The translations under genes and the position numbers were made by a program. A stretch of DNA of 64,000 nucleotides from CBDCVO01 sp965223085. GTDB taxonomy: Bacteria > Pseudomonadota > Gammaproteobacteria > Ga0077536. The notes beneath the pieces are model-generated. The model was not told where the DNA came from. It was given only the letters and a program-made list of their open reading frames with translations, and ran no database searches. The stretch is from assembly GCA_965223085.1 (NCBI GenBank), contig OZ244981.1, positions 1,550,001 to 1,614,000 on the forward strand. The letters are read 5' to 3'. Below are positions 33,447-42,753 of the stretch, in pieces; positions within the stretch are counted from its first letter, which is position 1, and each line of letters begins with the position of its first letter.

Positions 33447-34961
33447 TTAAACTCGATATAGTTGCTTGAAATGGGCGGCGATCTTCGCGGTTTTAAGTTT
33501 GCGCAGACGCGGCGGGACCTGCATCGATGCGGATTTATGCCGTCGTTCAAGCAATGCTTGCAGCGCTTTCACCGCGACCTCGAGATCGGCGCGCTGGGGG
33601 TCGCCGACCGCCTGACCGGCATACAATTCTCCGAGCAGCTCTTGCTGTGCTTCCAGATCACAGGCTCGACCGGTGCACTCTTGAATCGCTTTTAGATACT
33701 TTAGTGCTGCACGCGCGCCTTTGTGCGGTAGCAGGCTGTTAAATGCGTCAATAATGTAACGCAGCCGTTTCGTTTCGATCCGCAGCTTGTGCAGTGTTCT
33801 CATCTCTGCTTGCACATCGTCTAGCCACGGATTGCAGCGGATCTTGCGAACGCTGCGTTTAATCGAACGCGCCAGCAAGTCCAGCATCAACGGTTCGTTT
33901 GCAGCCGGTGTCCAGCTATTGAGAAATGCCGGCCAATCGCGCACGACGCGCTTGTGCCGGTCGCTCGCAAAATGTTTCTGCAGTTGCTCATAGGCCAGGC
34001 TACGAGCCCTGATCACCGCGACCCGCAAAATTTCCCGATCGTTTGGCGCAAAATCGCTGTCTTGCAGGAGGTTGTCGAGCGTCGATTCGATGACGTCCAA
34101 ATCGCGAGCCCGACCTGTTAGCATTCCTAGGTGTTTTAGCTCGTGGCGAAAATGTTTGACTTCTGTCGGGGGATAATGTTTGGCGTACTCACACAGCAGT
34201 ACCCGCGTGCGGCGTAAGGCGATGCGATAGTCGTGGAGAAATTCTATATCGATCCGCTCCACGATCCCGATCTCGGTCGCACGCATGACTTGCCAATACG
34301 CCAACAACACGGCACTGATCGCAGAACTTGCACCGACGTGCGCAGGAAAAGCGAACGTCGGTTTGTTCTCGACCACAGGACCCGCTCCGGAAGCGGCGTT
34401 CGCAAGGTAGCTTAGCGCGTCGGCGGTTGCTGTTTCGAGTTGCGGTACGCTGGCGAGAAGCGCCCGGGTCGCACGTCGATGATCAGTGTAGCCCGTCACA
34501 GGTACGAATCGCACCACAAAATGTGGCGCGCTAACATCGACAGCGACACGATAAACAACTTTGCCGCTTGCGGAACGCTTTACAAAGGAGTGGCGGGTTA
34601 TCTCGATCTGGGATTTAGGGATCAGGGCGCGTTCACCAAGCAGTTGGCCGATGCGTCGCGGCCAGGTTGTTGGCGGTAGTTCGGTAGCGAAACGCGGCAG
34701 GGCGTTGAGCCAGTATTGCCACCGACACAATTCTGTGCGCACCTCGCGCAAGCGCAAATGATAGTCTTGATGAGTGCTGGCAAGGACCTCGCAAACCAAG
34801 CCGGCGGCGCCCAGGCGCTCATCAAACGTGTCGAGTCCGATCAGCGTTCCCTGCTGAACATCAGCCGGTTCTACCTCGGTATGCGCCACAAGTGCGGCGA
34901 GCGCTTGTGAGATAGGCAGCGGCGCAACGTTATGAATATGGTGAGTTTCTTGGTGCTTCAC
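33447..34961 (-). CDS. CHAD-domain protein with degenerate CYTH-like N-terminus
   Basis: A 504-residue protein. Residues about 225-490 form a CHAD domain, a histidine- and arginine-rich helical bundle that binds polyphosphate: DYRIALRRTRVLLCEYAKHY, HELKHLGMLTGRARDLDVIE, LHKLRIETKRLRYIIDAFN. The N-terminal half resembles a CYTH triphosphatase barrel (LIGLDTFDERLGAAGLVCEV) but lacks the N-terminal ExExK catalytic motif, so it is probably inactive or truncated. It overlaps djlA by ATGA and is followed directly by parA. Confidence 0.88.
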   Translation of the reverse strand: MKHQETHHIHNVAPLPISQALAALVAHTEVEPADVQQGTLIGLDTFDERLGAAGLVCEVLASTHQDYHLRLREVRTELCRWQYWLNALPRFATELPPTTWPRRIGQLLGERALIPKSQIEITRHSFVKRSASGKVVYRVAVDVSAPHFVVRFVPVTGYTDHRRATRALLASVPQLETATADALSYLANAASGAGPVVENKPTFAFPAHVGASSAISAVLLAYWQVMRATEIGIVERIDIEFLHDYRIALRRTRVLLCEYAKHYPPTEVKHFRHELKHLGMLTGRARDLDVIESTLDNLLQDSDFAPNDREILRVAVIRARSLAYEQLQKHFASDRHKRVVRDWPAFLNSWTPAANEPLMLDLLARSIKRSVRKIRCNPWLDDVQAEMRTLHKLRIETKRLRYIIDAFNSLLPHKGARAALKYLKAIQECTGRACDLEAQQELLGELYAGQAVGDPQRADLEVAVKALQALLERRHKSASMQVPPRLRKLKTAKIAAHFKQLYRV

Positions 34962-35731
34962 TTGTTGCGGTTTTTCATCACAGCTTCATAGGCGTCTTTA
35001 ATTTGGCGAGTTTTTTCATTCGCCACGGCAATCATTTCTGGCGGCAGTCCCCGACTTGCGAGTTTGTCAGGGTGATGTTGGCTCAAAGCGCGCCGATAAG
35101 CGCGTTTTACCACATCATCGCCATCACTTGGGGACACACCCAAGGTCGCATAGGCATCGCTTATAGCAATCTTAGCGGGTCGCGACTCGTCGCCACGGCG
35201 CCCAGCGCCGGCAGCGAGTGCTTCGATTTGCGTCATCTCGGCCGTGGAGAAGCCTAAAACGCCGCCTACGCGGTTCAATAGCCCTCGTTCTGCGGGCGAC
35301 AGATCGCCATCGGCGCAGGCCGCGGTGAACAATATCTCCAGCAACAGACGTCCCAGATTACGTCGCGGCCCAAGTTCGCGACGTAGCTGCGCGAGCACCG
35401 TGTCGAACGGAAAATTCGGTTGTTTGCCCTGGTTAAAGAGATCAATGGCCGCGGTGCGTTGCTCGGGCCGTAGGTTCATGCGCGCCATAATGTACTCCGC
35501 GATGGCGATTTCCTCGGAAGAGACCCGCCCGTCGGCTTTGCACAAATGGCCCAGGATCGAAAATGTTGTGTTGAAAAAAAATAGCTCGATCTCGACGTCA
35601 GGTCGCGATCGGGTCAGATATTTAAGGTTAATATCGAAATAGTGGCCGAGCACGATGCCGATTAAAGCGCCGAACAGCCCACCAATGGCAAAGCCAAACG
35701 CACCGCCGAGCATCTTGCCCCACCAAGTCAT
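34958..35731 (-). CDS. djlA: DjlA-type membrane-anchored DnaJ co-chaperone
   Basis: A 257-residue protein with an N-terminal glycine-rich transmembrane helix (GGAFGFAIGGLFGALIGIVL), a TerB-like helical domain (TTFSILGHLCKADGRVSSEE ... LFTAACADGDLSPAERGLLN) and a C-terminal J domain containing the essential HPD (RRALSQHHPDKL). This is the DjlA layout; it stimulates DnaK at the inner membrane. It is the first gene of a five-gene minus-strand unit. Confidence 0.94.
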   Translation of the reverse strand: MTWWGKMLGGAFGFAIGGLFGALIGIVLGHYFDINLKYLTRSRPDVEIELFFFNTTFSILGHLCKADGRVSSEEIAIAEYIMARMNLRPEQRTAAIDLFNQGKQPNFPFDTVLAQLRRELGPRRNLGRLLLEILFTAACADGDLSPAERGLLNRVGGVLGFSTAEMTQIEALAAGAGRRGDESRPAKIAISDAYATLGVSPSDGDDVVKRAYRRALSQHHPDKLASRGLPPEMIAVANEKTRQIKDAYEAVMKNRNK

Positions 35732-35823
35732 ATTTCGCTGCCCTTTCTTCTGCCGCTATACTCCACACGATTCTACCTAAAGCGAAAATTTCCTGGGCCC
35801 CAGCCTAATCCAGGCCAGTTTAG

Positions 35824-36897
35824 ATGATCGAGCTTTTTAGCAATTGGTATCGACGCTATTTCTCGCACCCCCAAGCGGTGGCGCTCGCCCTATTAATCAT
35901 TTTTGGCACTATTTTGCTGTTGTATTTCGGGCGCATGTTGGCGCCGGTGCTTGCGGCACTCGTGATCGCCTATTTGCTTGAAGGCTCGGTGACGCAGCTC
36001 CAGCGCTGGGGTTTGCCGCGGCTGCTAGCCGTCATCATTGTCTTTGCCTTATTCATGGCTGGTTTAGTGTTTTTGCTCTTGGGCTTAATGCCGATCCTGA
36101 CGCACCAAGCGAGCACGTTTTTGGTCGAACTACCGCGCATGATGACCGAAGGTCGCGATTTGTTAATGCGTTTGCCTGACGCCTACCCGCGTCTTGTTAC
36201 CGCAGCGCAAATCGATACGGTGATCGGCGGGATGCGCGCCGGTATCACGGCGTTCGGCCAAAACGTGCTATCGCTATCCCTATCGACGATACCCGCGCTG
36301 CTGACTGTCTTTGTTTATCTTATTTTGGGCCCAGTGCTCGTGTTCTTTTTCTTGAAGGATAAACAACTCCTAATGAGCTGGGCGACCAGTTTTCTACCGC
36401 AAGACAGAGGGGTATTGACCCAGGTATGGCGAGAAATGGATGACCAGATCGGTAACTACGTGCGCGGCAAATTCTACGAAATCGTGATCGTCGGTGCGGT
36501 GACCTACTTTACATTTTTCGCCCTGGAGCTATCGTATGCGCCGTTGTTAGCCGTGGTCGTCGGTTTGTCGGTGATCGTGCCTTACATCGGTGCGACGGTG
36601 GCGACCCTGCCCGTCGCGTTCGCAGCATATCTGCAACTGGGGTGGAGCAACGACTTCATTTGGATTATGGTTACCTACGCCATTATTCAGGCCTTAGACG
36701 GCAATTTGCTCGTGCCGCTGTTGTTCTCCGATGTCGTCAATCTCCATACCGTTGCAATCATTATTGCGGTGCTGGTTTTCGGCGGATTGTGGGGGTTTTG
36801 GGGTGTATTTTTTGCCATCCCCTTAGCGACGTTGGTGAAATCAGTGCTCAATGCTTGGCCACGAACGGATCAGGATTTGAATGCTGCGCAAGCCTAA
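35824..36897 (+). CDS. AI-2E family (TqsA/PerM-type) membrane transporter
   Basis: A 357-residue inner-membrane protein with about eight hydrophobic helices. Family marks are the early VALALLIIFGTILLLYFGRM helix, ILGPVLVFFFLKDKQLL, NYVRGKFYEIVIVG, VVVGLSVIVPYIGATVATLP, and the last helices VFGGLWGFWGVFFAIPLATL. The family includes TqsA and sodium/lithium-proton antiporters; substrate cannot be set. It is divergent from djlA, 92 bp away. Confidence 0.92.
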   Translation: MIELFSNWYRRYFSHPQAVALALLIIFGTILLLYFGRMLAPVLAALVIAYLLEGSVTQLQRWGLPRLLAVIIVFALFMAGLVFLLLGLMPILTHQASTFLVELPRMMTEGRDLLMRLPDAYPRLVTAAQIDTVIGGMRAGITAFGQNVLSLSLSTIPALLTVFVYLILGPVLVFFFLKDKQLLMSWATSFLPQDRGVLTQVWREMDDQIGNYVRGKFYEIVIVGAVTYFTFFALELSYAPLLAVVVGLSVIVPYIGATVATLPVAFAAYLQLGWSNDFIWIMVTYAIIQALDGNLLVPLLFSDVVNLHTVAIIIAVLVFGGLWGFWGVFFAIPLATLVKSVLNAWPRTDQDLNAAQA

Positions 36898-36961
36898 GCA
36901 CCTGCGCGCCGAGCTACGCTCGGCGTGAAAACTACAAGCCCAGGCGTAGCTGCGGGAGCCA

Positions 36962-36995
36962 GCGCCGCGAGCGCCTCACGCAATATCCGGGCTGG
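36962..36995 (+). repeat. Core repeat copy at the antiporter 3' end
   Basis: GCCGCGAGCGCCTCACGCAA then TATCCGGGCTGG. The reverse strand of this copy encodes the last residues (SPDIA) and the TGA stop of the CPA1 antiporter. Confidence 0.8.
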
Positions 36996-38823
36996 TCGTG
37001 GCAGCTTTCTCGCTGGTTTGCCCTGTCTTCACGCGCGCCGCCTCGGGCGCTTGGAAGCTCACGATAATATCGCCCGCTTTAGCATTTTCTAACGGTTTTT
37101 CAAAAACGACCCGGCCGGATTCGCGCACGAGTAGGGCTGCGAGCGGCGCCTCCGGGTAATCCTCTTTATAACGATCTAGGGTGTAGGTTTCGGTCAGGCG
37201 GGTTTTTTGAAAACGCCATCCAAAAACATAACGCGTGACGAGTTCCTCGTGCAGTGCCTCGTCTGAAAATGCTGTACGGCCACGCATGCCGGCAGCGAGG
37301 CCTTTTTTATCGTGTTGATCCTGCGCAATCATTGGTATTTGGTAGACAGAATTGCGCCCGAATTCGTGCCCGAGGTGCGTGCAGACCAGGGCGTTGTAGG
37401 CGTCGTTGTCGGTCGCGGCGAGCAAGGTTTCCATGGTGATGAGACTCAACGATTCTTCGGCTGATTCCGACAGGATCTGTCCATAGAATATCGGCACACC
37501 CGCGAGTCTGGCCGGCCGCGTGCGGTGCCACGAGGAGTCCGCGATCACAACCGGCATCTTGAGCGAATGCAAGACGCTGGCAAGGTCTACTGACCACGGC
37601 GATGCGCCGACGATCAGCACGCCGTTGCTATGGCCAGCGGAAAGGCCCAAATATCGAGCCAACGTCGCTAGGGAAAATCCGTGCAATATTACGGTCAACA
37701 AAATTAAAGCAAACACCAGCGGCAACAACTTCGTGGCATCGGCGTAACCCGCTTCGAGCAGGCGGTCGGCGAACGCGCCGGCGACGGCGGCGGCGACTAT
37801 GCCGCGCGGTGCTATCCAACCCGCCAGCAGGCGATCATTGCGATCGACATCGGCACCGACGGTTGCGGCGAACACCGTAACGGGGCGCAAAACGAAGATC
37901 ACCGTTACTAGCAGCGCGACACTGCGCCAGTCCATTGACATGATCGAAGCCGGATCGAGATCGGCGGTAAGCACGACGAATAGACCAGAGACCAAAACCA
38001 AGGTGATATATTCCTTGAAACGTTTGAGCTCTTCCATGCTCGGTAGCTGGCTGTTGCCCAGCATTACACCGAGCGCCGTCACCGACACCAAGCCCGCCTC
38101 TTCGTGGATCGCATTACCGAGCGCATAGACCGTAAACACCATGGCCAGCATGATCGGCCCCTTCAGAAACTCGGGAACCCAGCCACGTGGAAACGCAAAC
38201 GCGATCGCATATCCTGCGAGCGCGCCGAGCAAGCCGCTGCCTGCCATTGTGAACACTAAAGTTAGCCCCAACGACCAACCGCTTTGCCCGGAGCCCCGAA
38301 ACACAAAAAATTCGAAAGCTGCGACCGCGAGCAAAGCACCGAGCGGATCATTGACGATCCCTTCCCATTTCAACAGTGATGCGGTGCGCGTTTTCAGCCG
38401 TGCCTGGCGCAGCAGCGGCATGATGACAGTAGGTCCGGTGACGACTGTGATTGCGCCGAACACCGTTGCGACTGGCCACGATAAGCCCCCGATGAAACCG
38501 GCTGCCAAGGTACCCAATACAAACGAGACGACCAGGCCGATCGAGATCAAGCGTTTCACGCCCGCACCGGCTTCTTTGAGTTCGTGCAAGCGCAGGTTTA
38601 AGCCACCCTCAAACAGAATGATTGCGACGGCGAGTTGTACGAACGGGCGCAGCATGTCACCGAACATTTCGCTGGGGTGAAGCACGCCGAATACGGGTCC
38701 CAGTAGCAAACCGATGAGGCTCAAAATCACGATCGTAGGGATGCGAAACTGCCACGCCATCCACTGACCGACTATGCCGGCGGCAGCGACGAGCACGAGG
38801 ATATTAACGAGATCGTGGGTCAT
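36976..38823 (-). CDS. CPA1-type cation:proton antiporter with TrkA-N-like domain
   Basis: A 615-residue protein. Residues about 5-400 are a Na+/H+ exchanger domain with about 12 helices (FEGGLNLRLHELKEAG, LLKWEGIVNDPLGALLAV, APRGIVAAAVAGAFADRLLE). About 410-600 is a cytosolic nucleotide-binding TrkA-N region (NGVLIVGASPWSVDLASVLH, MPVVIADSSW) plus a short TrkA-C-like tail. This layout regulates cytosolic pH and sodium. The last five codons and stop are in a dispersed repeat. It lies 72 bp downstream of the AmmeMemoRadiSam genes. Confidence 0.92.
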   Translation of the reverse strand: MTHDLVNILVLVAAAGIVGQWMAWQFRIPTIVILSLIGLLLGPVFGVLHPSEMFGDMLRPFVQLAVAIILFEGGLNLRLHELKEAGAGVKRLISIGLVVSFVLGTLAAGFIGGLSWPVATVFGAITVVTGPTVIMPLLRQARLKTRTASLLKWEGIVNDPLGALLAVAAFEFFVFRGSGQSGWSLGLTLVFTMAGSGLLGALAGYAIAFAFPRGWVPEFLKGPIMLAMVFTVYALGNAIHEEAGLVSVTALGVMLGNSQLPSMEELKRFKEYITLVLVSGLFVVLTADLDPASIMSMDWRSVALLVTVIFVLRPVTVFAATVGADVDRNDRLLAGWIAPRGIVAAAVAGAFADRLLEAGYADATKLLPLVFALILLTVILHGFSLATLARYLGLSAGHSNGVLIVGASPWSVDLASVLHSLKMPVVIADSSWHRTRPARLAGVPIFYGQILSESAEESLSLITMETLLAATDNDAYNALVCTHLGHEFGRNSVYQIPMIAQDQHDKKGLAAGMRGRTAFSDEALHEELVTRYVFGWRFQKTRLTETYTLDRYKEDYPEAPLAALLVRESGRVVFEKPLENAKAGDIIVSFQAPEAARVKTGQTSEKAATTSPDIA

Positions 38824-38895
38824 GCAATCGTTGTACAGAGGGCTATTTTTTTCGACTACAGATTAACGACTAAATCGTGAGCTGTCGCCTCAAGC

Positions 38896-39984
38896 TTAGC
38901 GCGCTTGGATCTGCACTGGGAGGCGGCGTCGCCCAAATTGCCGCGATAACTCGAATGGCGCAAAGACGCCCGGAATTTGATGGCCGCATTGCGTGCAGTG
39001 TCCGGCATCGCTCAGAGCATAAGCATCGATCGCATACCAGTCACGTACGATCACTGCAGTATCACACACGGGGCACGTCGTCGTATCCCCCTCTCGATGA
39101 TGAATGTTACCTAAATAGACGTAATGAAGGCCGTGCTTAAGCGCGATTTCGCGCGCACGGATCAAAGTCTGCGCTGGCGTCGCAGGCGTTTGTTGGAGGC
39201 GAAAATGAGGCTGAAACGCGGAAAAGTGTAGCGGCACTTCGGTGCCTAATTCTTGGCAGACCCACGCACACAAGGCATCGATTTCCGCGTCGCTGTCATT
39301 TTTTCCCGGTATCAATAAAGTCGTGATCTCGACCCACACATCTGTCTCATGGCACAGATAGCACAAAGTGTCTAACACCGGTGCTAAGCGTGAACCGGTC
39401 AGCTTGAAGTAAAACGCGTCTGAAAAGGCTTTGAGGTCGACGTTGGCCGCATCCATTTTTGCAAAAAAATCGCGTGCCGCAGATTGTCCAATATAGCCGG
39501 CCGTAACGGCGACCGAGTTGATGCCGCGCGCATGGCAGGCTTCGGCGACGTCGATTGCGTACTCCGCAAAGATAATAGGGTCATTGTAGGTAAAGGCGAC
39601 GCTACGACAGGCATGGCTTGCCGCGGTCGCGGCGATCTGGTCGGGGCTCGCGCGTTCCATGAGGCGGTCCATGTCCCGAGATCTGCTGATGTCCCAGTTT
39701 TGGCAGAACTTGCAAGCCAGGTTGCAACCCGCAGTCCCAAAAGATAAAACGCTAGACCCAGGGTAGAAGTGATTCAATGGTTTTTTCTCGATCGGGTCGA
39801 TGCAAAAGCCTGAGGAACGCCCATAGGTGGTCAGAACCATGTGTTCGCCTTGACGTTGGCGCACAAAGCAGGCGCCGCGTTGGCCGTCGTGCAAGCGACA
39901 GTCGCGTGGACATAAATCACACGCCATGCGTGCATCGTCGGCCCAGTGCCAATAGCGCGCGTGGTAAGTTTGTGGAACTGGCAT
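38896..39984 (-). CDS. amrS: AmmeMemoRadiSam system radical SAM enzyme
   Basis: A 362-residue radical SAM protein. The cluster motif CNLACKFCQNW (CxxxCxxC) follows GTAG near residue 80; the N-terminus has CDLCPRDCRLHDGQRGACFV and the C-terminus two zinc-ribbon-like pairs, CPVC and CTQC. The group is named for its fixed association with AMMECR1 and Memo proteins. Related to pyruvate-formate-lyase activating enzymes, but the substrate is unknown. Its ATG abuts the amrA stop with no gap. Confidence 0.93.
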   Translation of the reverse strand: MPVPQTYHARYWHWADDARMACDLCPRDCRLHDGQRGACFVRQRQGEHMVLTTYGRSSGFCIDPIEKKPLNHFYPGSSVLSFGTAGCNLACKFCQNWDISRSRDMDRLMERASPDQIAATAASHACRSVAFTYNDPIIFAEYAIDVAEACHARGINSVAVTAGYIGQSAARDFFAKMDAANVDLKAFSDAFYFKLTGSRLAPVLDTLCYLCHETDVWVEITTLLIPGKNDSDAEIDALCAWVCQELGTEVPLHFSAFQPHFRLQQTPATPAQTLIRAREIALKHGLHYVYLGNIHHREGDTTTCPVCDTAVIVRDWYAIDAYALSDAGHCTQCGHQIPGVFAPFELSRQFGRRRLPVQIQAR

Positions 39985-40542
39985 CTAAGTTTCCGCGAAT
40001 TTCGCCACGGTATAGCGGTGGAGCTGTATTTCTGGCGACCAGAAATCTACTGATATGCCGGCTTTTAGTTTGAGGTGACGCAAAAATGCCTCCTTATCGG
40101 GTAACTGTGACCACACTTGGGGCAAAAAGGTAGCGCTGTGGGTACGATAACGCATGATTACCCCATCATGACCTGGTCGCAGCCGGCGCAAGACATTCAC
40201 TTCGCCGTCATTTACTAGTGGTGTCGCTGCAGAGAGCACGGAGACCTCGAACTTAACGCGCGCAAATTCCAAATGCGACAAGGGAGCGAAACGTGGATCG
40301 CGAAACGCCGCGGCCATGGCGTTCGCAGCGACGTCCTCGCCCAAGTCACGGTGTGCTTCCAAACTGCCGATGCAGCCGCGCAAAGCGCCGTCTAGCATGA
40401 GTGTCACGAAGCTCGCGCCGGGTGTGGCAAATTGTGAAATCAAATCATCCCGTAAGCTGGCCTCGCCGAAGGCACTCGCGACAGCATCACGCGCGATGTC
40501 TAACAGTACCAGGCCGTGTTCAGGGGGTACCGTCTGGTGCAT
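39985..40542 (-). CDS. amrA: AmmeMemoRadiSam system protein A (AMMECR1 domain)
   Basis: A 185-residue AMMECR1-fold protein. Signature parts: GASFVTLMLDGALRGCIGSL with the conserved LRGCIG, AAFRDPRFAPLSHLEFARVK, and VSVLSAATPL. The ATG at 40542 matches family length; its first 23 bases overlap the amrB 3' end. AMMECR1 proteins are conserved to humans, with no accepted bacterial function. Confidence 0.93.
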   Translation of the reverse strand: MHQTVPPEHGLVLLDIARDAVASAFGEASLRDDLISQFATPGASFVTLMLDGALRGCIGSLEAHRDLGEDVAANAMAAAFRDPRFAPLSHLEFARVKFEVSVLSAATPLVNDGEVNVLRRLRPGHDGVIMRYRTHSATFLPQVWSQLPDKEAFLRHLKLKAGISVDFWSPEIQLHRYTVAKFAET

Positions 40543-41323
40543 AGAAACCGACCGCACAATAACCGACAACGCGATCGTGTGAGCCCGCTGTATCGCCAGA
40601 GTTGCACTGTGCCAGCAACAGCGGCTCGAGATCGTTCTCCCGTGCAAGCGCCAGCAATCCATTAACGGGCGTGCCGCCACAGGCTTGTTCCGGGGTGAGA
40701 TCCGCCGTTTTGTCTAGGATCCTCTCTACCGTTTGTTCGTCGATGCAGCGCGCCAGCTCATAGGGATGAAAATGCGACAAATCGGAGCTGATGATGATCA
40801 AAGTCTCTGGACCGCCCCACAGTAGCCGTAGTGCGGCAGCGACGTCCTCATCCGCGGCGTGTCCCGCGAGCAACGGTACCACCTTGAAATGGTCGAGAAC
40901 CTTCTGCAAGAAGGGTAGCTGCACCTCTAAGGAATGCTCCAAAGCGTGGGCCTCATCGTGATAGCAGACACCCGCAAGCTGCGCTAGTTTATCGCTAGCG
41001 TCTCGATCGATCGGAACGCTCCCCAAGGGGGTGTGAAAAGCGTCAGCAGACGGCAAGGCCAGGCCCCGCGGCGCGACGCGATGCGCAGGGCCGACGAGGA
41101 CAACCCGCGCGATGGCTTCCTCGAAACCCATAAGTTCGCGATAAGCCTGCGCCGCCACTTGCCCTGAATAAATGTAGCCTGCGTGCGGCACGATCAGGGC
41201 CTTGGGGCAGCTTGGCATGGTCGCTTCAACACCGTCTAGGAGGGCTTTCAGGTCACGGTTTAAGGTGGCTGCCTCGGCGGCATAAAAAGCCCCGGCAACC
41301 GCGGCGGGGCGATTTCGTGGCAT
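40520..41323 (-). CDS. amrB: AmmeMemoRadiSam system protein B (MEMO1 family)
   Basis: A 267-residue Memo protein, structurally related to class III extradiol dioxygenases. Seen: RPAAVAGAFYAAEAATLNRD at the start, ALIVPHAGYIYSGQVAAQAY with a metal His, RVVLVGPAHRV, HSLEVQLPFLQKV and ISSDLSHFHPYE with the second His. ATG with GGAG upstream. It heads amrB-amrA-amrS, likely one transcript. Confidence 0.94.
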   Translation of the reverse strand: MPRNRPAAVAGAFYAAEAATLNRDLKALLDGVEATMPSCPKALIVPHAGYIYSGQVAAQAYRELMGFEEAIARVVLVGPAHRVAPRGLALPSADAFHTPLGSVPIDRDASDKLAQLAGVCYHDEAHALEHSLEVQLPFLQKVLDHFKVVPLLAGHAADEDVAAALRLLWGGPETLIIISSDLSHFHPYELARCIDEQTVERILDKTADLTPEQACGGTPVNGLLALARENDLEPLLLAQCNSGDTAGSHDRVVGYCAVGFYAPDGTP

Positions 41324-41415
41324 GGCGAGTTCTCCGCAATTCTGCGCGACGAGCAGTGTAGCGCCGTTTGCGGATGAATGGGCGTCTACTTTTTCGCGCG
41401 AGGTTTGTCGTGACC

Positions 41416-41450
41416 ACCCCTAGCCCGGATCTTGCACAGGCGCGCGATGC
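41416..41450 (-). repeat. Diverged core repeat copy
   Basis: On the minus strand it reads GCGCCTGTGCAAGATCCGGG then CTAGG. It lies in the 281-bp gap between amrB and the small lipoprotein gene, in which nothing else was recognised. Confidence 0.6.
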
Positions 41451-41604
41451 GGGTTGTGATATGCTCGCGGCAACGCAGGATTAGACATTGCGAGACACGT
41501 ATTTTGCGGCACCGCGAACGCTCGCTTCTGCGCGAACGTCGCCACCGCGATTGCGGGCCGCAAATCCCCATTAGAATTCTGTTCGGTTACCGGAGAAATT
41601 CGTT

Positions 41605-41802
41605 TTGCTTTGGGTCTTCGGAGTTTTTCTCAGCGCGTGGGTATTATTTTGCGTAACGGCATGTAGCTGGCTCGATCTTTACCATATCGGTCAAGAATAC
41701 CAGTTCGAAAAATGCCGTACCGGCCCGCCGTCTTTGTATGAGGAATGCATGGCGCAAGCCGAGAAGGATTATGAAGCCTACAAAAAAGAAAATGCTGGCT
41801 AG
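41605..41802 (+). CDS. Small putative lipoprotein
   Basis: A 65-residue protein from a TTG start with CGGAGAAA nine bases upstream. A hydrophobic signal (VFGVFLSAWVLFCV) ends in TAC, a plausible lipobox, leaving a short mature part with charged C-terminus (AEKDYEAYKKENAG). No family recognised. It ends 4 bp inside the convergent lipase-like gene. Confidence 0.55.
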   Translation: MLWVFGVFLSAWVLFCVTACSWLDLYHIGQEYQFEKCRTGPPSLYEECMAQAEKDYEAYKKENAG

Positions 41803-42644
41803 ACAAATTCTCGCAGTGCGTTTTCGAAGGGGTCGAGAAAATCGTCATCACCCCAATAGGAGTTGTGGCTCAGCGGCGTCCAGCTTTTGAACCAATCGAT
41901 CAAGTTGCCACCGGCATTCATAGCGTAGTCACCGGTTATTTCGCGGCGATAGGCCGGGCTTAAAGGCTTTAGCGGCCACCCCAATACATCATCGGGATCA
42001 TAGAAGTTCATCCACTCGAACGACCAACCGAGTCCCTTCGTCTTAACCGGTTTGATGCGCTCTACCGGTATGCCCGCCACGAAGATCGGAATATTGCAGC
42101 CCGTGGTACACAAGTGGCGCAGCGTTCGTAGGCGTCGAAAACGATCTGAAAGCGTTTTGCGGCCGATCGCCGGTGTTGTTTGCGGTCTGAAAATGCCTAC
42201 TTCGGGGCGCCGATCCTGAGCGTCCCAAATAAAATTAGACACCACTTGCCCGCCGAGAGAATGGGCAACAATAATAACCGGCCCTTTAGGATCGTGTAGC
42301 TGAGCGGCTCCCGCATCGAGCGCGGCCACGATGCGGCGTTGGATTTTCTCGTAGGTGCTGCCGCGTTTTTGTGGTTGACGTTCCATTGCCGCGGCGTCTG
42401 CAAAACCAAACAGTACGAAACGTCGCAGCTTCATCCAGTCTAAGTCGTCGTAGCGTTTAGCAGCCCGGAAGTAACGCGCTTCGTGTGGGTAGAGCAAGTC
42501 TTGATAATAGATCTGTTGCCACGCCAACGCCGCATATTTTGTCACGCCGAGACGCCGCTGAATATGACGCTTTAAGTCCTTGTCGAAGTCACGTTTTTCA
42601 TCGCCCATGCCGTGCACGGGCATGATCAGTACTTCTTTATTCAC
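41799..42644 (-). CDS. Alpha/beta-hydrolase (lipase-like) protein
   Basis: A 281-residue protein with VLIMPVHGMGDEKRDFD at the N-terminus (oxyanion region) and the nucleophile elbow VIIVAHSLGGQVVSNF, as in lipase class 3/PGAP1-like hydrolases. A candidate Asp lies in NFYDPDDVLGWP, and candidate His in SHNSYWG near the end. No signal peptide, so probably cytosolic. The GTG start at 42644 has GGGGGA six bases upstream; an earlier TTG adds five residues. Substrate unknown. Confidence 0.75.
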   Translation of the reverse strand: MNKEVLIMPVHGMGDEKRDFDKDLKRHIQRRLGVTKYAALAWQQIYYQDLLYPHEARYFRAAKRYDDLDWMKLRRFVLFGFADAAAMERQPQKRGSTYEKIQRRIVAALDAGAAQLHDPKGPVIIVAHSLGGQVVSNFIWDAQDRRPEVGIFRPQTTPAIGRKTLSDRFRRLRTLRHLCTTGCNIPIFVAGIPVERIKPVKTKGLGWSFEWMNFYDPDDVLGWPLKPLSPAYRREITGDYAMNAGGNLIDWFKSWTPLSHNSYWGDDDFLDPFENALREFV

Positions 42645-42753
42645 CGCATTCCCCCGCAACTCCCCCGGTTCCTTGGTTAATACTCAGTGTACACTACGAC
42701 CGTTCTCAGGCGTGGGTGCGGAACATTGTTGGTTTTATCAGAGAGGCATTAAC

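Noticed and set aside
37676..37690. GTGCAATATTACGG inside the CPA1 antiporter gene, resembling the core repeat
   Set aside because: Only a short match, inside conserved coding sequence and without flanking repeat blocks; taken as chance.
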